Assembly: GCA_934045905.1 (NCBI GenBank)
Contig: OW203761.1
Span: 32,786,964-32,850,963 of the forward strand
Length of the DNA: 64,000 bases
Source: Leuctra nigra
Lineage: Eukaryota > Arthropoda > Insecta > Plecoptera > Leuctridae
Reading direction: 5' to 3'
A program made the position numbers and the translations under genes. How positions within the stretch are numbered: the stretch's first letter is position 1; each line of letters begins with the position of its first letter. The notes under the pieces were generated by a model. The model saw nothing but the letters and a program-made list of their open reading frames with translations. It was not told where the DNA came from and did no database searches. Positions 24,701 through 35,150 of the stretch are shown here, in pieces.

Positions 24701-26584
24701 ATTTATTTTGGAGACTGACATGTCAACAGATTTTCTGAAATTCTTCATCAGGAAAGGCTGGTGAATATTGATAAAACAGGACGCCGCATCTGTCTCTCTC
24801 AACTCTGTCAACAAGAATGATGAGACACGAAACTTCCTCGGCGCAAACATTCATTCATAATCGTTTCAAGCTCAACCCGCGCCGCGACGCCGCCGGCATC
24901 GGCGTCGATCAATACCGCCTCATACGTTAGGATGACGTCATTCTGGTCCAGCTGATCGATCACGCGTCGCATCTGGCCGGCTCGAGTTACAGCAGATAGG
25001 AACTTATAAGCACCATCTTGGAGACGAGCCCGCGTTACACAACACCTCGCCGCAGGAAGTTAATTAGCTGTCATTTGGCTAGGTGCCCGCTTCGCTGCAT
25101 CTTCCAATCCACACACAGTCTAGCAGCAAGCTAATGACCCTTTCTCTCGTCGTGGAAAACACGGCTACAAGACGGCGTAGGGGAAAAAAATAATAGGATA
25201 TAACTTGACAGGGCTTCGCAGCGTAAAAATAAGTTCCTTCCACAAGCAGTAGGTACAAGCATACCGGAAAACATTTGACATAGGTACGAAGAGGATATAA
25301 ATATTAGGTCTATTATTATTATTATTTAAAAGGTGATAAATTTCACTGTCTGCAGTCACGAATCTCAGAAGAAATCGATTCAATGCTAATCCTAGTGTCA
25401 CGCGACGACAATATGAACATTCTGAGCGCTCGGCACGAAACAAAACACTGACCCAGCGCAATAGCCCAGAGGCCGGACCATAATCACAATCCCTAGACGC
25501 CAATCAATACGCCAGGGTGCCGTTGTCAGTACAGTTCGGAGATATTATATTGTGATGAGAGACGTGCTGCAATTGAATAGTTTTGATGGCGTGACCTAGA
25601 AGAGACCTGGGTGGAAGGAACTGACGGGCGACGACCGGCCGTGGTCAACAATGTTACCCTGGGACATGTCACTTTCATCGCGCCCTCCTTACGACTGCGA
25701 GAAAGTCGACAAGACGAGCTGGGTCCCGTCCCAAAAGTAGGCTGCTGATGGCTTTTAATCGCCGGAGGCCTGATACGTTCAAGTTCAATCATTTAGAAAT
25801 TGCAACTGACAGTGACATGTGAACAGCTCAGAGATTGCGATAATGATGGAAATGTTTTGGAATCTCTCACTGATGATGTCCTGAACAGTTTTGAAGAAGC
25901 ATGCGAAACAGGCACATCACGATCGGATTGGGAATCGAACCCAGATCATTCGGACTCCCGGGCCTCTTTATTAATCAGCAGGTAGATAATGTATAGGCAC
26001 TCAAAACAACTGTCACAACTTATCCAGGGACAGGACCACGGCGTATTTCAACGGACGGAACTATCCCAGCATCTCCTAGCTTCCAGCTGGCCGAGACTTC
26101 TAACGAAACATTACATGAGATGAGTCAGGAATGTTGTACGGTTCAATACGCTTGGTACAGCGCTCGGAGTCTGAGAAAACCGAACAATCGCCAGTCGTGA
26201 TCAAAGATAAAGCTATGAAACCATGGCCTCGGTTCTTTGTGGCCTGATGATGGTCCATTCTGCACCACCGACAATGCCGGAGCACCACATCGCGCAACAC
26301 CCAGAAGAGGCACCTCTCATCAATCTCGCAAACTCGTTTTACCAGGAAGTCACCCAGGCCAACGTCCTGACTTGGACAACCCATTAAATTCACATCATAT
26401 CACTGTCCTCGGTTATTATGCACGAGCACAAGCGATATGCTCAGATTGTAATAACTAGGTGAAGTAGTAAACTGATGCCAAATAAGCAAGAGAGGACCTC
26501 AGCAGTAAGATCGTGCCCGCAGGCATTGAATCTAATAATACTGTTCACTTACAGCTCCTCCCGTTGCCGTTGGGACAACACCAT
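15728..26584 (-). CDS. PAFAH1B1: LIS1/PAFAH1B1, dynein regulator with WD40 propeller
   Basis: Orthologue of lissencephaly-1, which binds cytoplasmic dynein and controls nuclear migration, spindle orientation and transport. Coding exons on the minus strand: 26584-26553, 24069-23769, 23314-23158, 22320-22146, 21624-21333, 20634-20439 and 15801-15728. They total 1227 nt, 408 aa (human 410), with every phase consistent. The protein begins [11 protein letters not shown], then the LisH motif ([13 protein letters not shown]), a coiled coil ([20 protein letters not shown]) and seven WD40 repeats with IKVWD, IKLWD, IKMWE, VRVW and LRVWD endings, finishing [14 protein letters not shown]. The last exon encodes only 24 residues and lies 4.6 kb beyond the previous one, across a repeat block. 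An in-frame ATG two codons upstream (26588-26590) could add MK. Untranslated exons upstream of 26644 are expected but were not identified. Confidence 0.96.
15921..17003 (+). repeat. GAGCGAGCG-family repeat, copy A
   Basis: Begins TTGAGCGAGCGAAGCGAGCG then TCTCCTTTTGGCACGGACC, and ends CATCAACGCG, TTACACTGAG and CGTTTTCCTAG. Inside, the phrase GATCAA..TGAAA..GCATGGTCATTG recurs with divergence near 16255, 16435 and 16725. It is one of several copies filling the last LIS1 intron. No long open frame; probably a non-autonomous transposon. Confidence 0.55.
17013..17710 (+). repeat. GAGCGAGCG-family repeat, copy B (right end missing)
   Basis: Starts with GAGCGAGCGTCTCCTTTTAG and continues like copy A up to about 17360, then diverges. 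The usual right end is not found before the inverted copy C begins. Confidence 0.45.
17711..18533 (-). repeat. GAGCGAGCG-family repeat, inverted copy C
   Basis: Begins with the reversed right end (CTAGGAAAACGCTCTTGTG, TAACGCGTTAATGAGCGAGC). It runs through reversed versions of copy A sequence (CGATCGAAGAAAAACTGTGA near 18492) and abuts copy D. Together A and C form an imperfect inverted repeat within one intron. Confidence 0.5.
18534..19979 (+). repeat. GAGCGAGCG-family repeat, copy D, interrupted
   Basis: Starts TTGAGCGAGCGAAGTGAGCG and ends TGCTCGCTCATCAACGCG...GAGCGTTTTCCTAG near 19977, followed by TA. It is interrupted by the LTR-like piece at 18944-19126. Another right end lies at 20104-20148. 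Confidence 0.45.
18944..19126 (-). mobile_element. Possible LTR with polypurine tract
   Basis: Read on the minus strand, the purine run GCGAGGGGAAG is followed by TGTTGTGACC, the usual start of an LTR. An AATAAA lies inside, and the 183-bp segment closes with GGAACA. No second LTR or pol frame is seen, so it may be a 3' relic. It interrupts repeat copy D. Confidence 0.35.
20104..20148 (+). repeat. Isolated right end of the GAGCGAGCG family
   Basis: GTGCTCACTCATCAACGCGT and TACACAGAGCGTCGTCCTAA match the right ends of copies A and D about 130 bp after the end of D. Confidence 0.45.
21024..21204. mobile_element. TA-flanked MITE, CTACACTGCG family, copy 1
   Basis: CTACACTGCGTTTTACATTT at the left mirrors AAATGTGAAACGCAGTGTAG at the right, and TA lies on both sides (21022-21023 and 21205-21206). 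Intronic in LIS1. A related copy is in CLUH at 49892-50041. TA duplications suggest Tc1/mariner mobilisation. Confidence 0.7.
22395..22545. repeat. Short foldback element
   Basis: GGCCTATTCTC near the left and GAGAATAGGC near the right are inverted. Intronic in LIS1. The short open frame over it is not a gene. Confidence 0.4.
23447..23603. repeat. Foldback element
   Basis: GGTCAATTCTTGAG and CACGTTTTGAAACCAT at the left are mirrored by ATGGTTTCAAAACGTG and AGAATTGGCC at the right. Intronic in LIS1. Confidence 0.5.
24070..26552. other. First visible LIS1 intron, with a GC-richer stretch
   Basis: No exon or conserved frame recognised. From about 24830 to 26450 the sequence is clearly GC-richer than its surroundings (GCGCCGCGACGCCGCCGGC), perhaps a remnant of inserted coding or regulatory DNA. 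I could not assign it. Confidence 0.45.
25910..25985 (-). repeat. tRNA-derived SINE fragment
   Basis: On the minus strand it reads GATCTGGGTTCGATTCCCA, a tRNA T-arm/B box, preceded by an anticodon-arm-like GGGAGTCCGAATGA. A full cloverleaf could not be drawn, so this is a SINE or tRNA relic rather than a tRNA gene. Confidence 0.45.
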
Positions 26585-26644
26585 TTTCATGATCCTCTGA
26601 AGTTCAAGTCTAAAGTCGGTTGCGTGGAGTTACTCCGCCATGGT
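26585..26644 (-). promoter_or_regulatory. LIS1 5' UTR part of first coding exon, with AUG-stop uORF
   Basis: The first coding exon runs 26644-26553, preceded by the acceptor tttctgtttcag, so the 5' UTR is spliced. Just after the acceptor is ATG GCG GAG TAA (26641-26630), a three-residue upstream frame in a good context (ACCATGG), 46 bp before the main ATG. It could damp LIS1 translation. Confidence 0.6.
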
Positions 26645-26820
26645 CTGAAACAGAAACAAAGTACAATTATGAATCGAACAGCATTCGCTATCTCCGTGTG
26701 TCACCCAGTAGAATATACTACATTTTAAATTATGCATAAGTATGTTAGCCAAGGCTTCTTGGCAGATTATTTCAACACTAGCAGTCATACCTGTACACAC
26801 AAAGGCAATGTAAACAACGA

Positions 26821-27134
26821 GTTGATATCGTATAAGGTCCTTGGAATGGAATTTGTATGGTAAGTCACCATAATATATGAAAATATTTCTTTGTCCCTCG
26901 TTATCAAACTAAAAATTGAACAGTTGTTACCTACGCATCTTTCGCCAACCGAAACACGGAATCGACGAAACTCGATCAAGTTGATATCGTAAGGTCTTTG
27001 GAATGGAATTTGTACGGTAAGTCACCGTAATATATGAAAATATTTCTTTGTCCCTCGTAATAAAATACAAAAATTGAACAGTTGTTTCGCATCTTCCGCC
27101 AACCGAAACACGAAATCTACTTGACTCGATCCAG
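26821..27134. repeat. Two-copy tandem repeat, about 159-bp unit
   Basis: GTTGATATCG starts each unit at 26821 and 26980. Both continue with GGAATGGAATTTGTA, GTAAGTCACC.TAATATATGA, TTCTTTGTCCCTCGT and CGCCAACCGAAACACG. It lies just upstream of the first coding exon of LIS1, in presumed 5' intron or flank. Confidence 0.75.
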
Positions 27135-27199
27135 GAAGACGCTCTGCATTCCATCGTGAGAAATCTCGTCTGCATCCGCCACTTGTTACATTAAAACAA

Positions 27200-29518
27200 G
27201 GAAGTTACATCTTAATAATACGGTGTTGCATCCCGAGACTCGAGTCGTGCGGCATCACATCGTGGTCTCAGTCTCACACCTCGCCTGCGCTGCGCCGCTC
27301 TATCAAGATGAACATTCCTTGCCGCTACTCGGCACAAAGCTGGGAGAAGTGAGAACAAAACCTCATCTCGCCGGTGCATGCAGTCTTCACACTCCATTGA
27401 AAACGTGATACAATCGAATAAGAGTAATTTTGTGACCAGACCCTACCTACACCAGGATTGTGAACAGGAATCGACTGACCCCTTCCCAAAATTATTGAAA
27501 AGTTTTAAACTTTTTTTTCACATGAGTATTTTTCCAGTTATATTCACAACAATACCGGTTTACCTAATTTTCTCAAAATTAATAAATTAAAGGAATGGGT
27601 AGGTAGTACATTTATTTTCACTCGTCAATCACCACTGTTTTGGACAAAAAGGTATCAGTCGGTTATCATCCATAAAGAAAAACTAAATATTCAGTAAAAA
27701 AGGGAAGATGATGGTTATTTCCGTAATTTCAATGTTTTCGGCAAATATGCATCAAATACGTTACTTGACGGATTCAAGTGATTGAACTCTGGCTTGACTT
27801 TGTGATTTCAAAGCGAAGAAGGGAATCGGAATGGAGTAGGCAAGGCCCCTGGGTTCAATTGATGTTTTATTATTACGGTTTACTGTCACCCATGGCATTT
27901 CTCCGAAATTACCATCCGTGTTTATAATGTTGTCAACCTCGAATGAGAGAAAACTCGTTTTTATTTACGGCAATTGATAAATATTTGTTGGAAATTGATT
28001 ATTTTTAGGTAGGTATAGAGTGGATAACTCGGTTACATTTAGGTAGTAATAGCTACTTTGTAAAATAAAAATAATATTATGTGTACACTTGTGTACACCT
28101 AATACTACTATGCACTTTTGTGGATCAATATACATGGCCCGGGAGCTCGGGTAGCACATATGGGGATGGGATTCAAAGAGATTCAAAGATTTTACCGAGA
28201 TTTATAAACCGACTCAAAACACGATACGTATTGTGTAAAACTGAAAACCATTCCATTACACTGACAATGACAACTGCGACTTTCTCCCCCTAATTGCAGT
28301 CGAGGTCAAATGATGACTACCACTTAGTGCCAAGCTCCTAGGGGGTATGTTGAGTATATTGATCCATTTCATTTTGTTTAGAGACACGAGCGAGAAAGTC
28401 ATAATACTTGAGGCGAATTCAATTTATTCGACACTGAAATTGTTTACATCAATTACCTGCTTATAACATTCTCTATCGTATTACAAGAAGTTTTTAGCAA
28501 TCTTTACTATTATGATGTGATGTGATTGTGGAATAAACCCAATTATCTACTAAAATTTCAGTAATTTTGGAAAAGGTAGGGTGACGGACGACGGTACCCA
28601 AGGTGTTTATACAAGTGGTCAACACCTTGGACGGTACCAGTAGTACCTTGTACTTGCAGGGAGTTTACATTTAGGTACATTTACATGGTAGAATCAAAAC
28701 TTTACCTGAACCATAGACATTGTCTATGTCTATGCCTGAACCAATTGATTGGGCTCAGTAATACGCAACGAGAATATTAACATTTATATCCGATTGGTAT
28801 TCTTTTCGACTATGAACGAAAACAGAAAGAAGCCCAAGAACATAGTTTTCTATTCATTTGTTATGCCAATGATTTGTTTTGTACAATCGATTGAAGTCCT
28901 CGCCCTCTGTTATTGGTGAGATTGCAGGTACACGATCACTCATTATATAACAATCGAAGATAAGTAAACTCATTGGGTAACTGCTATTTAAGTAATCGTG
29001 ACGAAGATGACTAATAATGGTGCCACCTCAAATATTACATTCACATGAGTAGTATCTACATCAGCAATTAACAAGTCGCTTGAAAGCGATTCAGCAAAGC
29101 GCCTTTCACTAGACAGTAAGTATTTCTAGAGATCACGAGTTGCCCTCTAATGTATGCAACATCTCCGCACAGCATGTGCGATGTCGATGCAAAGACGATG
29201 ATAACCTATGACAGTTCACAAATCGACAACTCAGATTCTCAATCATGTAGTTTCATAATGAACACTTCACGAGGTAGGTACCCGATGATAGGTAAGCAAA
29301 GTTAGAAGTAGGCGCGTAATATAATTTCTGTTCTTCCCTGTAGTTTATACATTTTGGAACAAAAGGTGAACAAAAACCAATGCGACGTGACATTTGGTTA
29401 ACATTTGAGATTGAGAGATATCGGATAGTCATTCATAAGCAAGCAGATGAAAAATTGGTACCTAATCTCTCTCGAAATACATGGTATCTGTCAAAATCAG
29501 AGTTTCCATAAAAATGAC
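27200..29518. other. Gene-free spacer upstream of LIS1
   Basis: No conserved frame found in either strand. Non-coding LIS1 5' exons and promoter may lie somewhere between 26.7 and 35.1 kb but show no clear signature. Confidence 0.45.
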
Positions 29519-29534
29519 CCCCCCCCCCCCCCCC
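29519..29534. repeat. Poly-C run
   Basis: Homopolymer C tract of about 16 bp. A G-run occurs nearby at 29801-29810. Confidence 0.8.
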
Positions 29535-29831
29535 TCCCCATTGGAACCGGGTACCTATAAGTACCTATTACAAAAAATTATCATATTTCGAGGCATTTTC
29601 ATCAGACAAGTGACGACACTCGAAGCTGTTAGCTCAGTCTGTCTAATCTCATGAAAGATTGCCAAGTGACCGTTACAATGTTATTGGCTAGTATGTAAGT
29701 TGATGATAATTTAATAAGACTCCCACTCATTGGGTGGACGCAATTGAAAGTACCCTGAAGTTCTAACAGACTATCCATCACACTTTCATCAACGGGAGGG
29801 GGGGGGGGGGACAATAAACACACTTTTATAG

Positions 29832-30487
29832 TAGGGATGGAGCGAACTTGGATTTTGATATCGACTATCGATATCATTTATATATCGATATGTATCGATA
29901 TATTGAAATATTGAAATATTGAAATATCGAAATATTGAAATATCGAAGTATCGATATATCGATATATTGAAATATCGAAATATCGAAATATTGATATGGA
30001 AATTATATTTAGATGTATAGGTATGGAAATATTGATATATCGTATGAATGTATTAAATTGCTCCTAAAACTGCTAGGAATTTCAAAAGAAAATGTAAAAA
30101 GAAATAACACAGCAGTTCCAAAATATAGGTTCTCCGGCCAGATAAGAAAGAAAATGTGAATAATCTGAGAAATTGTCCATAAATCTTGTAAACGCTGAAC
30201 TGCAAATATGAATTATTTTGCCATAGTAGGTATAAACTTCAATTAAGAACATAATTGTATCATGCGGTAAGGCTTCAATATATCGATATTTAAATATATC
30301 GATATTTCAATATTTCAATACATCGATATTTCGATTTCAATATTTCGATATTTCAATATATTGATATTTCAATATATCGATATTTCGATATTTCAATATA
30401 TCGATATTCAATATATTCAGGTATCGATATTTCGATATTTTTTTGATATCGATATATATCGATATATCGATATTTTCTCCATCCCTA
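29832..30487. mobile_element. hAT-like MITE built of ATCGAT/ATATCGATAT palindromes
   Basis: Termini TAGGGATGGAG and CTCCATCCCTA are inverted. An exact 8-bp duplication TTTTATAG flanks it (29824-29831 and 30488-30495). The outer about 170 bp at each end are arrays of ATATCGATAT and variants (TATTGAAATAT, ATATCGAAATAT), with an AT-rich unique core at 30000-30270. Non-coding. Confidence 0.88.
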
Positions 30488-30774
30488 TTTTATAGTGAAG
30501 TTCGTAATTTGTGTTTGGTTCCAAAAAAAGGGGCCTCGGTGGCTCGGTGGTGTTTAGTTCGTTATTATGTTTATTTTTTCTGTACAATTTGCACCAACAA
30601 AAAATTGCAATTTGAAGAAGGTCCTATGAACTCACAGTGTGGGCAAAATTGCTTATCATCTCTGACTGAGAACTCGAATCTTTTTTATTCGTTGCTGATG
30701 AGTCGTGAATATAAATAATATGCTAAGATAACTGCTGATCTCAGACGCCAATCATGTTAGCAACAAGTCATGTG

Positions 30775-31571
30775 TAGTGATGGAGAGCCGGGAATTTTCC
30801 CGTGGGAATATTCCCGCACATGGGAATATTCCCGGGAACTTTCCCAAGGTAAATATAAATTCCCAAAAGTTGGGAATTTTTCATTTAAATGAACATTAGG
30901 TACCATGACTTGGATTCTTATGTATAGATTCAAATGTGGCACAATAACACTTCAGTTCCACAGGATAGTGATAGAATCTGTAAGAGATTCGCTGTCCCAT
31001 TACTTTTTCTCCGTATTGATTACAGGTGCTTGTGAAATTCTGTAGGTTAGAAATATTTTGGTACCTAATCTACCCGTTTGCTGTATTGTAGAAATTTCTT
31101 ACCGAGAAGTCTGACGATTTAATTTTTAATCTTTTTTTTGTCATGGCTGCCATTTTTATTAAATATTTAAACTTTATAATTTTGTCAAAATCAAAAGAAA
31201 TGTGAGCTCATTTTGACCTATAATGCACGGTTTGTACTTTTAAAATATTTACGTGCAGTCATTTCAGTGCACCAGTGTGAACTGGTGAACTAAAATTTAA
31301 CCTAGCTTAAAATTGTCATAACGCTTCCAAAATTCGATATCTGATTTTTTATTTTTTTTCTGCAACTGCGTATGAACTATGAATCATGAATAACAAATCA
31401 ACTACCTATCAATAATTACTTTTGTTGAACTATTTTCCTATTTATTCAGTTTAAGCATACATTTTGTAGAATTAATAAATTCCCAATATTCCCTGCCTTC
31501 GGGAATATTCCCGGGAATTTTCCCTGGGAATATTCCCCAAAAAATAAATTCCGGGAATTTTCCCATCACTA
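30775..31571. mobile_element. hAT-like MITE built of GGGAATATTCCC palindromes
   Basis: Termini TAGTGATGG and (inverted) CCCATCACTA. An exact 8-bp duplication GTCATGTG flanks it (30767-30774 and 31572-31579). Both ends carry arrays of GGGAATATTCCC, CCGGGAATTTTCCC and related palindromes around a 600-bp unique core. Non-coding. Confidence 0.88.
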
Positions 31572-31579
31572 GTCATGTG

Positions 31580-34346
31580 TAAGCCAAGTAGAGAGTAGAA
31601 CTCAACTACTGCAGGAGCGTCAAGTCCCGACCGTCGTAGCAGTTTTCTCAAGCAAACACAATAAACAGTTCTCATCATGTAAACTGCAGGAAATAGCATC
31701 TTGCCTTATTCACTAATTTCTCTCAGTAATTCTCGTTTCCTCGCCACATAGAAAATTACGCTATTTGTTTTGAATCTTCTTTCACATCGCAAATAGACCA
31801 CATCTCCTACCTATCTACTTTCATTTTATAAGAGCATGCAGTATTATCTGAATGTTTGAGCAATTGGCGTGTGAGTTGTTTGCACCTGCCGGCAAGATGA
31901 CCTTGATTCCTTCACTTCTATAGTCATACAGGTAATTAGTAAAAGTTCTTTAATTCTGCGGTCGGCGCGTCTCTTTGAATTTAAAAGTGAAAACAAACCA
32001 ACTAACGGCAACATGTGAAAAGATTCGATCAAACTGCAACTTGGTCGAATCAATTTCTTTGCAGAAAGTAGTTACGTCACCTCGGGCTTCACCTTCGCCC
32101 AGTGACTTGAAATGGAGAAAGAGAGGGCTCAACAAGGTTTATCGATCCATCAAGAAGAAATTTCCAAGTACCTACCTATAGTTAGGTATGTGCGTGGTAG
32201 TCGTTTTATAATACGAGCAATCTACACACAAAATAGAGTTGAGAGTGCATACTTTTAAGACCAATGTTCTCTACGCTCTGTGGCCAGGAATAGATCTTGT
32301 CAGGTGACAAAAGGAAGTTAAAAGATGCGGGCATAATTTGTTATTCGGAGAGCAAAAACACTGGCGAAGACGAACCAAAGCTAAACGAAAAGAACCTTGA
32401 TAGAACACGATTTGTACAAGTAGCGCTTCATCATTCAATCATAACCATATGGCTATTACATCAACCAGGATAAACCACCTCCACTGGCACACCTTGCCGA
32501 CTACCGCAGGGTCGATATCATTACGTCACCCTTTGACTTTGACATTAAAACTATTTAACATATGAACAATGTTTACTTTTAGACACACACCCACTCACGT
32601 TACATTTTACTGTTATAAAATATTTAACATAACACCATGACAAAATACGCATCTTAGGTTAACAACTTTTCCTAAACTTGCTAATTATTTTCGCTTTGAT
32701 TTGTAATAGGTAGATGGTAGGTACCTAAACTTGCTTGCTTCAAATTTAAAAAGTATGTCAATACTCAATATCGATCAAGGTAGGTATGCACTATAACGAT
32801 TTTGTAAACTGTATACCTAGCTACTTATCTCCTAGGATCTCTATGGTGTTTAGCTATACCCTTGCGTTGCGTAAAATTGAATTAGGTAGACCTGGCATCA
32901 TACTAGATCCTCCACTCCACATCTCAAAATATACTTCAGTACAAACTATCGATACGATTGTCTGTGATCAATACCGTGAGCACGGGACAACGAACAACTC
33001 CTTCCATCAAAACAATGAAGTTTAGTTTGGCCGAGCAACAGTCAACGATTGATCTGTTTACTGGCTTAGCATTGATTTCATCGAAATGGAGTAGACGTAT
33101 TAAAACTGAGAGAATCAGACAAGCGTTTTATGGTTTTATCGACTGTCACGGACAGTGGAGATTCCGAATCCGAGTCACGTGACACCCAGCGCAGTGACTC
33201 ACCTCAGTCTCACATCGCAGCTCGCACTCAGTCATCCACCCACTGCGGACAAAATGTCCCAACATGCGGAAAATAGGCCAGGCAACATGCTAATATTTTT
33301 TAAAGATTTATCAGCATAAGCTGATAAGTTTTAAGTAGTTTTAGTCCAAGGTCGAGCCTCTAAACCTAGGTAGGTAGATAAAAGAAAAAGTTGAGCACAA
33401 GTTGCTTTGCTCTTTTCGACATAATACCTACCTACCTAGTGGTTAACTAAAACCATTTATAAATGTCCTATCACAAATGCAGTAAGACACGATGACAATG
33501 CCCATAGCCAATGACTAAATGACTGGGGGGTCTCCTTGGGAAAACACAAACGTCAAGCATGGTCGAATCATGACAAATAATGACCATAAAACGAGTTTAC
33601 GCGAGTTTACTTCTAGAGATCTAGGTTCATTTGATTGGTCTTTTTGAGATTTGGCAGTTACCACAATGGCCTATTTATGAAACTGAATAACCATGAGAAG
33701 TCATTTAATGCGTAATGTTGAACTATATCAGACCATGGAGTTAATTGTCAGACTCAACTACTTGCAAATTACGTTACTACTGTCAACATTGGAGATCTGT
33801 GAACGAACCCGAATGAAAGCTTCAACAAAATGACAATGACTTGAATATAATAATAGATTTCTCAGTTTAACTTTGTAGACATATGTCTGACCTGTACGTG
33901 CACTAAGTATTGCAACGTCGTTTCTTCAATAGGCTAGGAATTCAGGGCAAATTTGACTTGACATTTTGCGAGACGACGCGTTTTCAACGGCCATTTTGGT
34001 GATATTATTCCATCTTCAACGGCCCTTTTTACGAAACCTCTATAATTTCCAACTTGAGTTCAATCGTTACACCAACATTCTTTATACTCTATATTTAAAA
34101 CTAGATTATAAGAAGCGTAATATTCTTACCCTCCCCAAAAATCAATAACTCGTTCTTGTTACACTAGCGAACACCAATGTCACAAGAAAATCACACACAC
34201 TTAACTTTCCATACGTTTACGCAAACTAAATCTTGCATTCTTCAATGTTTCGTTTAATGACCACCTAGAGCGCGCCAATCGCTTCGATTTCCCCCACCAC
34301 CACGTCACTCAGCCACTGCCACCTAAAAGCGGAATCGAACTACAGT
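31580..34346. other. Gene-free spacer between LIS1 and METTL16
   Basis: Several 60-80 codon open frames occur but none resembles a known protein or has convincing splice sites. The stretch near 33170-33260 is GC-richer (CAGCTCGCACTCAGTCATCC) and could hold a promoter or a non-coding LIS1 exon; that is a guess. Confidence 0.4.
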
Positions 34347-34359
34347 CCATTTTAAAGGC

Positions 34360-35000
34360 CGGGTCTATTCCCACGGTGTTTTGAAGCCGCACGGCTTTTC
34401 TTAACCGTGCGTATAGAACACAGTACTATCCACACGGTTGTTTAAAACGCCGTGTGACGTCATAGCACGGTCTTTTTTAGCCGTGTGAATAAGATGGAGT
34501 TCTATTCCCCCGGTGTTTTTGAAACGACAGCAAGACATGAAATGATATCAAATATTTAAAATTTGATATTTTGAATTAACATCATATATATTTGATGAAA
34601 ATTATTTATAAATGAAGAATTATGAATGGAACCTTAGTTTTGTAGTTTATTTCATTAGTAGTAGTGTTTTATTTAGCTATCAATAAAATTAAAATTGAAA
34701 TAATTCAAATAAAATTATAGTATTGGCTGGTCTTCATTAATTAAAATCATTAATCATTAAAAAAATATATATATTGTAAAAACATTATTAGATATTATTT
34801 GTAGGTGATTACATTATTATATAATATTGTTGATTGTTGCCATATCAGTAATTATCTAAAACACCGTGGGGATAAAAAGCCGTGTGACGTCACGGACGTC
34901 ACAAGTCATTTGAAGAAACACCGTGGCAATAGACCTTGGTTCTTTTGGCACGGTATAAAAAGCCGTGTGACGTCACGACTACCGTGTGGATAGACACTTC
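34360..35000. mobile_element. Long-TIR element, copy 2, 13-bp flanking repeat
   Basis: CCATTTTAAAGGC occurs exactly on both sides (34347-34359 and 35001-35013). Ends are inverted GGGTCTATTCCCACGG and CCGTGTGGATAGACAC. Subterminal motifs GTGACGTCA, CCGTG and ACACCGTG are shared with copy 1 at 12137-13101. The core is AT-rich and non-coding. It lies 137 bp upstream of the METTL16 start codon, so it may affect that promoter. Confidence 0.7.
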
Positions 35001-35150
35001 CCATTTTAAAGGCTGTGAAAAATCAAATATGGCGCTGACACTAAATTAACCACACTTTTTGATTTGTGTCCTGCCTCCCGTTTGTTTTAAAAGTACGAAC
35101 CGTGGTACGAACCTAGGCTTTGAACCTAGGTATTTTGCCGATCTGTTGTG

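Noticed and set aside
25910..25985. tRNA gene
   Set aside because: T-arm looks good but no acceptor stem or D-arm can be paired; better explained as a SINE fragment.
29860..30480. Simple microsatellite or CRISPR-like repeat array
   Set aside because: The repeats are palindromic variants inside an element with TIRs and an 8-bp target duplication; no spacers of constant length, and the host is a eukaryote.
31975..32181. 68-codon plus-strand frame in the LIS1/METTL16 spacer
   Set aside because: No homology, no splice partners; the overlapping antisense frames are equally long, as expected by chance.
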